Positions 56,914 to 64,000 of a stretch of DNA of 64,000 nt are shown one piece after another. Source of the stretch: an uncultured Dysgonomonas sp. (GTDB lineage Bacteria > Bacteroidota > Bacteroidia > Bacteroidales > Dysgonomonadaceae); the NCBI GenBank assembly GCA_900556485.1, contig USOX01000001.1, forward strand, positions 496,001 through 560,000. Reading direction: 5' to 3'. Within the stretch, counting starts at the first letter, position 1. Each line of letters starts with the position of its first letter. The notes under the pieces are model-generated. The model was not told the DNA's origin, did not search any database, and saw only the letters and a list, made by a program, of their open reading frames with translations. Both the position numbers and the translations under genes were made by a program.

Positions 56914-58554
56914 TTATTCTTTGTCCCACCATACGCGTGAACTCATATAGTCACCACCTTTGAGCCTGCTGACAGCCTCTTTATAATTAGTGCTATTGAT
57001 TTGAGATTCGTTAGACGGATAAGTAAAACGGCGTGGAATCTCGGAAGTAGCACGGTTAGGATATTCAGGGCGGTTGTAAGGTGGCTCATATACCGATTTA
57101 AGCTCAGGGTAACCTGTACGGCGCCAGTTGGCGAATGTTTCGTATTCGTCGCCAAATGTGTTTACATAATATTGCCAGTTGATTTCTTTCAACGGATTTG
57201 CGTCGAATTCTGCAAGGCGGGCAGTAACATATGCATTTACATTAGCAGCGCTGAGATATGTTTCGTATTCGGTACGGGCAGCAGTATAGTACGAGAATTG
57301 CTCCATAGCTGCTCTTACACCTTTTTCGAAGTAAGTTTTGGCTGCGGCGGTTCCTCCTGTGATAAAACCACGCTCGGCAGCATCAGCCAACAAGAAGCAG
57401 GTTTCGGTGTATGTAACAAGCATTGACGGTACATCAGGGCGCGCATAAGTTTTGCGGTTGACTAATGCATAATGGCTTTTCCAATAATCATCGCCCGGAT
57501 ATCCGGGAGCATTTCCAATATTCCAGTCTCCGTCTGCTGTTTCGTAACCGATAGGCAAACCAATCAGTTTAGTAGGATCGGAGCTGTCTCCAAGGTCGAA
57601 ACCGTTGCCGCTCGACCATTTGCTGTCGGGTACAGTACATTTGGTTGCGATAAGCTGAAGGCGCGGATCGGCAGTGCTCTTAAGCGCATTGATAAAGTAT
57701 TCGCTCATATAGAAGCCAAGAGGTTCCGATTCGGATAAAATCTTTCCGAATGGTTCGGCAGAGTCGTCACCGGATGAACCCTCTACATGTTTCAATATAG
57801 CATTGTCGTCCATGTCGTCGATCACTCCGTTTGCCACAGCTTTGGTTGCCCATGTTGTTGCTTTGGCTGCATCTATTTTGGTTAGTCGCATTGCCAGGCG
57901 AAGCATCAGTGAATTAGCGAATTTGCGCCATTTTTCGGCATCTCCTCCGAATATAACATCGGCTGCGCCAATGGTATTGGCAGAAGAAGGGTTGCTTAGC
58001 TCGGTGTTGACCTCATCCAGTTCCTTGAGCATATCGTTGTAGATAGCTTCCTGAGTGTCATATTTAGGATACTTGATTCCCGAAGTAGATTTTCCGGCAT
58101 CGAAGTAAGGTACATCGCCATAAAGGTCGGTCATGCGGTGGAACATATAAGCCCTGAGTACACGGCTGTATTGATATTCGTTAGCGTATGTAGGATTGTC
58201 TTTCCAGTTGTCCATTACTTCCACAATATTGCGGATAGCGGCGCGTCCACCTGAATAGTAACCATCCCAATAGGCAGCATTATAACCTTCGGACCATGTG
58301 TAAAATACACCGTAACTCCAAGTGGCAGAAATTGTATGTTGCAACATGTTTCCGCAATAAATCAGTCCGTTTCGCCAGATGTCCCAGTCGGAACCTGCTA
58401 TTTGCGATTCTACTTGCGTAAACATCAGCGAATAGTTCATGTTCCCCGGATTTAAGTGTTCGGGGTCGTTGTTCACATCTCCAAAGTCGCTACAACTTGT
58501 GTTTATCCCCATTAAACAAATTGCTGCGGATATATATAAAATAAATTTTTTCAT
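56914..58554 (-). CDS. SusD/RagB-like nutrient-binding lipoprotein (SusD-like_2)
   Basis: 546 aa from the third Met (MKKFILYISAAICLM). Lipobox GINTSC, then SDFGDVNNDPEHLN, the usual start of this subgroup. TPR-like helices run to residue 180 (YQYSRVLRAYMFHRMTDLYG then DVPYF is a signature), and a C-terminal block RRTGYPELKSVYEPPYNRPE and IPRRFTYPSNESQINSTNY matches SusD-like_2. It is the surface lid of the SusC channel encoded just upstream and selects a glycan or peptide. No glycoside hydrolase, regulator or protease is adjacent, so the substrate cannot be inferred. Confidence 0.93.
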   Translation of the reverse strand: MKKFILYISAAICLMGINTSCSDFGDVNNDPEHLNPGNMNYSLMFTQVESQIAGSDWDIWRNGLIYCGNMLQHTISATWSYGVFYTWSEGYNAAYWDGYYSGGRAAIRNIVEVMDNWKDNPTYANEYQYSRVLRAYMFHRMTDLYGDVPYFDAGKSTSGIKYPKYDTQEAIYNDMLKELDEVNTELSNPSSANTIGAADVIFGGDAEKWRKFANSLMLRLAMRLTKIDAAKATTWATKAVANGVIDDMDDNAILKHVEGSSGDDSAEPFGKILSESEPLGFYMSEYFINALKSTADPRLQLIATKCTVPDSKWSSGNGFDLGDSSDPTKLIGLPIGYETADGDWNIGNAPGYPGDDYWKSHYALVNRKTYARPDVPSMLVTYTETCFLLADAAERGFITGGTAAAKTYFEKGVRAAMEQFSYYTAARTEYETYLSAANVNAYVTARLAEFDANPLKEINWQYYVNTFGDEYETFANWRRTGYPELKSVYEPPYNRPEYPNRATSEIPRRFTYPSNESQINSTNYKEAVSRLKGGDYMSSRVWWDKE

Positions 58555-58574
58555 TGTCATCATTTTTTTTGAGA

Positions 58575-61500
58575 TTAAAACTTAACGTTCAAGTTAAATC
58601 CGATACTTCTGGTTGCAGGATATCCGTTCAGCTCCAGACCTTGTCCGTTGGTATTGTTGTAAGCCGACTCAGGATCAATATTGTCTGTATGTTTCTTAAT
58701 AGTCCAAAGGTTACGTCCTACCAGTGTAAGCGTCAATCCTTTAACACCTTTCATCTTGCTTAAGATAGACTGAGGGAATGAGTAACCCAGAGTAAGTTCA
58801 CGCAACTTGATGAAGCTGGCATTGTAAACAAATTCTTCGGCAATGTTATTACTTACTATACCTCTCCAGTATGCCTGAGCGCTTAACCCTACATCATTTT
58901 TTACGAAGTTACCTTCATCATCGAGCATTACTCCATCGCCTACGATGTTTCCTACAGGATCATTTTCGCGGCCTTGAAGAGTATTTTTATGAAGGCCATT
59001 GCTATATAAGCTGTAATTTGTACCTGAGAACAATTTCGCTCCGAATTTGAAGTCGATAAGGAAGCCCAGCGACCAGTCTCTGTACGTGAAATCGTTTCGC
59101 CATCCTCCGGTTAGGTTGTAAACACCCGATCCAAGATTTTGAAGCTCGTCGGTACGTTGTGCGATACCATCTTTGTATACTATCTTGCCGTTTACACGTT
59201 TGTATTTGTAACCTACGAGTTCGCCATAAGATTCGCCTACAATATTTTGTACTGTTACGTTTCCGCTGCGTGAGGCTGCGCCATCTATATTTAATCTATC
59301 GGCACCTCCCAGATATTTCACTTCGCTATCATTGTGAGCTATGTTGAAAGTTGTATTCCACATAAAATCATTCGTTTTTACAGGAATAGCATTCACCATA
59401 AATTCAAATCCCGAGTTGCGGATTTCACCTACGTTTTCGATACTCAAATTGAATCCTGATGCACTACTTGTACTTACTTTAGCGATGTCATCTTTGGTAT
59501 TTTTTACATAGTAAGCCATATCGAATGACAGGCGATTGTCGAAGAATGCAAGGTTAAGACCACCTTCCCATTCGGAGATACGCACCGGTTTGAGGTTCGG
59601 GTTAGGACTTACTTCATTGTTTACAGTAGCATTGTTCTGACCGTTGATTTTATAGTCATTCAGCTTGTAAGCCAGCATGTTCTGATATGGTTCTGTTCCG
59701 TTGGATGCAGAAGCATAAGATGCACGTGCTTTACCGAATGTAAACCAATCGGGAGTTTTGAATGTATCTGTAAATACCCAAGATAAGCTTACTGACGGAT
59801 AGAAATAGTTGTTGCTATCAGGGTTGAGGGTCGAGAACCAGTCGTTACGTCCTGTAAGGTTTAAGAATACTTGGTTTCTGTATCCCAGTTCGGCAGTACC
59901 ATAAATAGAGTTTACCTGATATTCTTTATACGATTTTGTAAACGGACGGTTGCCCACATTGTTTACAGAAGGGAAGTCAGGTACAAGGAATGGGCGAACA
60001 CCATCTGCAATCCATTGCTTGGTGATATTGCGTTGACGGTTTCCTCCGAAAGTGGCACTTACGTTCCATTCTTCTGTTATTGCCTTATCGAATCCGAACA
60101 GGTAGTTTACATTTATTTCGGAGAATGTTTTTGAGTACTCTGTCATAAATCCGGCAGCATCGGCAGCGGCTCCCATTGGTTGCACCTGCTTGAAGTCCAT
60201 ATTGTAACCGTCGCGAGTGATAGCTCCCTGGGCGTATAGCCAGTCTGTGATATCATATTTAAGGGTAATACCTCCTGTCAGACGGTTTTTATTTGCGTCG
60301 TTAGTCTTTCTGTACTGCAGCCAGTAAGGGTTGTTGAAATATTCGTTAGTTCCCCCTATCATTTCTTTTCCGTCTGTGGTGGTTCCCCAATCAGATTCGG
60401 GGCTTCCACGTTCGAGCCAGCGTACATCGAAACTGTTGGCACGATATAGTAGCGAGGCATTGGTGTTACCATTACCATCCGATAGGTTGGCACGTCCTTT
60501 CGATTTTTCGAATACATAGTTGGCATTTACAGATAAATGCAACTTAGATGTAATATCGAACGTTGTGTTCATATTGATACCTTGTTGGCTGATATAAGAG
60601 TTAGGCAAGATACTCTTATCATACATATTGGAAATACCAAAGCGATAAGTGTATTTGTCGGCTGCGCCACTTACTGCCAATGAAGCGGCATCGTTTATAC
60701 CTGTACGATAGAAATGATCCCAGTTGTCGGTATAAGAGTATTTATACTCGTTGCCTAAGAAGTTAATGGCTTTGCCTCCATCCATCTTTTCTCCCCAGCT
60801 GGATGTTTCAGAAGATCTGGCACTGCTGGCATTAGATGGGCGTACTCCGTTCAATCCTTGTCCGTACACTTTCTGGAAGTCGCGGTAATCGTAGATTGTA
60901 TTGAACGTAAGGTTGTTGTTGAACTCGATGCTGGTAGGTTTCCCTTTTTGACCACTCTTGGTGGTGATAAGGATAGCACCGTTACCTCCGCGATATCCGT
61001 AAAGGGCAGAAGCTGCTGCTCCTTTTAGTACCTGGATGTTGGCGATGTCGTCGGGGCTGATATTAGATAATCCGTCTCCCATATCCATACCTCCCCACTG
61101 GCCTGCACTACCGAGGTTGGTGTTGTCGAAAGGTACACCGTCTATTACATAGAGTGGCTGGTTGTTGCCTGTAAGTGAGGCATTACCACGGATGATGATA
61201 CGGCTACTACCTCCGGCTCCGGTGGCATTACCTGTAACGCTTACCCCTGCAATTTTACCGGAAAGTGCATTACCGATATTGATGTCACGCGCCTGAGTAA
61301 ATTCGTCTCCGCCCACTGTTGTGGTAGAGTATCCCAAGGCTCTTTTCTGGCGTTTGATACCCAGAGCTGTGACTACTACTTCGTCTAATACTAATGTGTC
61401 TTCGCGTAAAGTAAAGGTTATCGGTTGTCCGTTCCATGTTATTTCCTGAGCAAGGAAACCAACATATGTAACGTGTATAACGTCACCTACTTTTACGTTG

Positions 61501-61736
61501 TTGAGAGTAAATGTACCATCTATGTCTGTCATAGTACCGTTGGTCGTTCCTTTCACAGCAACAGATGCTCCGATTATAGCTTCTCCTGCTTCATCTTTCA
61601 CTACTCCTGTACATCTTCCATCCTGCTGAGTAATAGCTACCTCAGCATTGTCGTGCACAGGATTAGCATAGATTGCTCCCATACCGGATACGGATAAGAG
61701 CAACAATAAACTTGCTGATCTAAATAATTTTAACAT
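58575..61736 (-). CDS. SusC/RagA-family TonB-linked outer-membrane transporter
   Basis: 1053 aa. Signal peptide 1-25 (ending GAIYA), CarboxypepD_reg-like N-terminal domain (about 42-115: CTGVVKDEAGEAIIGASVAV, then TDIDGTFTLNNVKVGDVIHV), TonB box LDEVVVTALG, plug domain (NIGNALSGKIAGVSVTG, IIRGNASLTGNNQPLYVIDG) and a 22-strand barrel ending GLTLTLVGRNLWTIKKHTDN, then FNLNVKF. It imports large nutrients with its SusD partner, powered by TonB-ExbBD. Twenty bases separate it from susD, so they form an operon. No ECF/anti-sigma pair adjoins. Confidence 0.95.
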   Translation of the reverse strand: MLKLFRSASLLLLLSVSGMGAIYANPVHDNAEVAITQQDGRCTGVVKDEAGEAIIGASVAVKGTTNGTMTDIDGTFTLNNVKVGDVIHVTYVGFLAQEITWNGQPITFTLREDTLVLDEVVVTALGIKRQKRALGYSTTTVGGDEFTQARDINIGNALSGKIAGVSVTGNATGAGGSSRIIIRGNASLTGNNQPLYVIDGVPFDNTNLGSAGQWGGMDMGDGLSNISPDDIANIQVLKGAAASALYGYRGGNGAILITTKSGQKGKPTSIEFNNNLTFNTIYDYRDFQKVYGQGLNGVRPSNASSARSSETSSWGEKMDGGKAINFLGNEYKYSYTDNWDHFYRTGINDAASLAVSGAADKYTYRFGISNMYDKSILPNSYISQQGINMNTTFDITSKLHLSVNANYVFEKSKGRANLSDGNGNTNASLLYRANSFDVRWLERGSPESDWGTTTDGKEMIGGTNEYFNNPYWLQYRKTNDANKNRLTGGITLKYDITDWLYAQGAITRDGYNMDFKQVQPMGAAADAAGFMTEYSKTFSEINVNYLFGFDKAITEEWNVSATFGGNRQRNITKQWIADGVRPFLVPDFPSVNNVGNRPFTKSYKEYQVNSIYGTAELGYRNQVFLNLTGRNDWFSTLNPDSNNYFYPSVSLSWVFTDTFKTPDWFTFGKARASYASASNGTEPYQNMLAYKLNDYKINGQNNATVNNEVSPNPNLKPVRISEWEGGLNLAFFDNRLSFDMAYYVKNTKDDIAKVSTSSASGFNLSIENVGEIRNSGFEFMVNAIPVKTNDFMWNTTFNIAHNDSEVKYLGGADRLNIDGAASRSGNVTVQNIVGESYGELVGYKYKRVNGKIVYKDGIAQRTDELQNLGSGVYNLTGGWRNDFTYRDWSLGFLIDFKFGAKLFSGTNYSLYSNGLHKNTLQGRENDPVGNIVGDGVMLDDEGNFVKNDVGLSAQAYWRGIVSNNIAEEFVYNASFIKLRELTLGYSFPQSILSKMKGVKGLTLTLVGRNLWTIKKHTDNIDPESAYNNTNGQGLELNGYPATRSIGFNLNVKF

Positions 61737-62217
61737 AATATTGATTTTATTTAAGTAAAAAGGGTTTTTACATTCTACGCACTACTACAATGTCTTCTCT
61801 TTTCTGGGTTTAGAAACAGTAAATGATTTATTGAATAAATTAAAATTACATTTAAACAAAAAAATAACTAAAGAGTTATAAGGCTCTGGTTGACATGATT
61901 TTGTTTAGATATTTTATAGAAATGATACTTTTGTTAGGTTAAATTATACGAAATAGTTAAATTTTAAGGTTGATACTTTGCAAAAAAATATCAATGTGGA
62001 CATATTTTTTTCATAATCACACGGCATTCTTTTAAATTTACAGTCTTCACGTTTATATTAATAAAACATAACAACTTTGTTATTGTTCACTAATTGGCCA
62101 TCTTTATTTAAAAAATAATAAAGAAAGAGAGGTCGTTTGTAAGCCTTGAGGTGTGTGGATAATGGCTTCGAAATGAATATTCTATATAAGTATTGTTTGT
62201 GTAATTGAAGGCTGGTG
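61737..62217. other. Upstream region of the SusCD operon
   Basis: Very AT-rich, 480 bp. No gene and no perfect TAnnTTTG match was found on the minus strand; the promoter for susCD may be of a different sigma type. The last 60 bp is a transcribed tail of the convergent-free hydrolase gene at 62218. Confidence 0.45.
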
Positions 62218-63012
62218 CTAGAAATGAATTATCAGCATCCTGTCGAAACGATCCATATAGCGGTAGAGGCGTTTGCCGAGAATACGTTCCTGTTCTTTTT
62301 TCGAATTGGCTTCCATTTCTGCATATTTTCCTGAACGGGTGTATGCATAGTTGTATTGCCGTGTGTTAACTTGTATCAGAATCAAAGTTAATGTGAGTGT
62401 TAGTACGGCAAAAGTGAATGTTTTTCTGTGTTTTTGCATATACTTTGAGAGGGCTGGAGCGATAAGGTTTATGGCAATGCACAGCACAATGAGCAGAAAA
62501 ATATCATAGTTGTTCCACCACCATATACTGCCAAAGCCTCCTATGTATTCCTTTGATGGCCAGAGTAGTGCCACGCCGCCCCACGATGAGGATGGGGTAG
62601 GGAGGTCGCCTGCCAGATGTGCCCAGTAGCCAAGTATAAATGCGACGAAGTAGATAAGGTGGCTTTTTATAAACTGAATGAATGAGGTGGCTTTTTTCCG
62701 CCTTATTATATAGATGAATAGCAGAAGCAAAGCGGCAAAAAGGATACTGGCAACGAGTGAATGAAAGAATGCATGGTGCGAATACCAGAATTTGGCACTG
62801 TAGATCTCGCGCCCTGTATGCGAAAGGTGAAACAGGCGTCCGATAGTAGAGTCGAACCGCGACCACATGCTGACAGCGTCAATATCGGGCCAGAATCCGC
62901 CTAAAGCTCCGGCGAATAGTATTTTTGCCCTGCGCCAGGGTTTGGCAGGGACAAATGCTGAGGCGCATGTTGCTACTGCAACTCCGGATAAGGCATGGGT
63001 GAGGATATCCAT
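62218..63012 (-). CDS. Membrane-bound metal-dependent hydrolase (YdjM/YfhO-like, LexA-binding family)
   Basis: 264 aa. N-terminal DILTHALSGVAVATCASAFV with the conserved T-H-x-L-x-G motif, then GALGGFWPDIDAVSM, HTGREIYSAKFWYSHHAFFH with a His pair, and GYWAHLAGDLPTPSS; these His and Asp residues are the predicted metal ligands of the YdjM family. Five or so membrane helices. A long cytoplasmic charged tail (KKEQERILGKRLYRYMDRFD) follows. The substrate is unknown. Six bases separate it from the small gene upstream. Confidence 0.85.
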   Translation of the reverse strand: MDILTHALSGVAVATCASAFVPAKPWRRAKILFAGALGGFWPDIDAVSMWSRFDSTIGRLFHLSHTGREIYSAKFWYSHHAFFHSLVASILFAALLLLFIYIIRRKKATSFIQFIKSHLIYFVAFILGYWAHLAGDLPTPSSSWGGVALLWPSKEYIGGFGSIWWWNNYDIFLLIVLCIAINLIAPALSKYMQKHRKTFTFAVLTLTLTLILIQVNTRQYNYAYTRSGKYAEMEANSKKEQERILGKRLYRYMDRFDRMLIIHF

Positions 63013-63018
63013 TGTCCT

Positions 63019-63210
63019 TTATTCGGGGTTCTCTTCTTTTTGTTTATGTTGTTCTTCTGTTTCGTTAGGATTGTCACTGTTTTCATTGCCTATCAGTCCG
63101 CCTATTGCACCAATAGTTCCTTCTATAGCTGTTTCTGCTACACCTTTTACTATGCCTCCTACAGCATCCACAACTACACCTCCTACGGTTTCTAAAACAT
63201 CATCAATCAT
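63019..63210 (-). CDS. Small glycine-zipper membrane protein
   Basis: 63 aa. Residues 1-40 are rich in Gly at regular spacing (LETVGGVVVDAVGGIVKG, then TIEGTIGAIGGLIG), a glycine-zipper pattern that forms membrane-inserting helices; the remainder is hydrophilic (NENSDNPNETEEQHKQKEEN). It is co-oriented and 6 bp before the hydrolase, so probably one transcript. No family recognised; a membrane-associated partner of the hydrolase is inference. Confidence 0.55.
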   Translation of the reverse strand: MIDDVLETVGGVVVDAVGGIVKGVAETAIEGTIGAIGGLIGNENSDNPNETEEQHKQKEENPE

Positions 63211-63449
63211 ACTCGAAGTATTTGTTAGTTATATTGGTGAGCTAATATAGTAAATGTTTTGTTAATCTGTGATTGCACGTAGCACAAATGGGTAGAATAT
63301 ATGCTCTAATTTCCACTATATATATTTTAACAAAGATAAACCTGTATTTTAACTATTGAGACTGTAACTTTTCTTTTCGCTGACTCGTCATATTGTAAAA
63401 GCGCTTAAAATTAATTTTTTTTAAAATCCTATTAAAACAATAGAACAAT

Positions 63450-63896
63450 ATGAAAACAATAATTATATCTACAATATTTTTCCTTCTTTTTTCTGCCGGT
63501 TTATATTCTCAGAATAAAAATAATGTACGGCTTGAAACTTCTGAACTCGAAGATGGAGGAATGAAAAAGGAGTATATCCAATTGGATAGAAAAGGTGCGA
63601 AAGATGTTTCAAAGGTGGTTTATATATACAGTCCTTCGGGTCAGTGTACAGAAAGAATATTTTCTATGTGGAACAATAGAGCGGGTTGGGAGCATAGCCA
63701 GAAGCATGAATATACTTACAGTGCAAGTGGAAAGCTGGCAACGATTATTCATACCCGTTGGGATAAATCGAGCGGGGACTGGCAACGCACAAGCGATCTG
63801 CTGACTCATGTATATGACGAAAATGATAATCTGAAATCTGTTATCAAATCGGAAAAAATGGATGCTGGTTTATATTATACGCAATTACGCAAATAA
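63450..63896 (+). CDS. Secreted DUF3836-like protein
   Basis: 148 aa. Signal peptide 1-20 (ending GLYSQ). The mature protein contains repeats like YIYSPSGQCTERIFSMWNNR, YTYSASGKLATIIHTRWDKS and VYDENDNLKSVIKSEKMD, with the core Y-x-Y-x-x-x-G-x-L typical of DUF3836, a family of secreted Bacteroidetes proteins built of YD-like beta units. Function unknown. A palindrome (63907-63958) ends the transcript. Confidence 0.75.
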   Translation: MKTIIISTIFFLLFSAGLYSQNKNNVRLETSELEDGGMKKEYIQLDRKGAKDVSKVVYIYSPSGQCTERIFSMWNNRAGWEHSQKHEYTYSASGKLATIIHTRWDKSSGDWQRTSDLLTHVYDENDNLKSVIKSEKMDAGLYYTQLRK

Positions 63897-63906
63897 GTAG
63901 AGAATT

Positions 63907-63958
63907 ATGAGTTATAAATTATGAGATATTGCTCGTTCACTCATAATTTATAACTCAT
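63907..63958. repeat. 19-bp perfect AT-rich palindrome after the DUF3836 gene
   Basis: Arms 63907-63925 and 63940-63958 (ATGAGTTATAAATTATGAG and complement), loop of 14. It is followed by GCGAATCAGTAGTTAAATAG, the word that precedes other interspersed copies at 11066 and 20152. Confidence 0.75.
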
Positions 63959-64000
63959 GCGAATCAGTAGTTAAATAGAACTATTTTTAAATTTAACTTC

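Overview
The window looks like the chromosome of a Bacteroidales bacterium, probably of the Dysgonomonas or Parabacteroides type. The evidence is a SusC/SusD pair, promoters of the Bacteroidetes form TAnnTTTG, many lipoproteins with Cys-Asp/Glu-rich N-termini, a type IX secretion sorting tail, carboxypeptidase-regulatory-like domains, a two-subunit methylmalonyl-CoA mutase, and moderate-to-low GC. No rRNA, tRNA, CRISPR array, integrase or transposase was found. The genus is inference.

Layout. 1-9.4 kb: the end of an RDD membrane protein, a hexapeptide acetyltransferase that has lost its usual catalytic His, an FAD-dependent oxidoreductase, a gene-free stretch with two candidate small RNAs, an HTH regulator, an ECF sigma factor, a lipoprotein and an orphan phage-tail-like protein of 883 aa. 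10-12.3 kb: a Gfo/Idh/MocA oxidoreductase and an AraC regulator. 12.6-18.3 kb: the most unusual locus, five paralogues that share a 30-residue N-terminal leader and carry Cys-Tyr motifs, TonB-C domains and carboxypeptidase-regulatory domains, followed by a radical SAM/SPASM enzyme. 18.3-24.9 kb: small membrane and charged proteins, a DUF4269 remnant, an N-acetylhexosamine kinase-like protein, a TonB/WG-repeat pair and a HAD pseudoenzyme. 24.5-30.3 kb: an AT-rich accessory stretch with AbiH in an operon with a secreted protein, three exported orphans, and a nucleoside-deoxyribosyltransferase-like/HTH fusion. 30.4-34.5 kb: methylmalonyl-CoA mutase, the succinate-propionate step.

35-48.2 kb: a minus-strand phage morphogenesis and lysis module: protease/scaffold, capsid, two paralogous tail-like proteins, beta-helix tailspike, holin, amidase, one-piece spanin candidate, large terminase and small terminase. 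It lacks integrase, replication genes, portal, tape measure and sheath, and its intergenic gaps are filled with host-type repeats. Two tandem acyltransferases with their own promoters sit inside it on the other strand. 48.7-56.8 kb: secreted and lipoprotein genes and two more acyltransferases among repeats. 56.9-61.7 kb: a SusD-like/SusC uptake pair. 62-64 kb: a membrane hydrolase, a glycine-zipper miniprotein and a DUF3836 protein.

The intergenic DNA is itself remarkable. It holds a REP-like GC-rich palindrome family (nine copies, all between 34.8 and 55.9 kb), a 58-60 bp inverted-repeat family whose arms co-vary, GC-rich CCTCCCC palindromes (one of which encodes the end of the terminase), and AT-rich palindromes built from a few recurring near-heptamers that sit where terminators would be expected.
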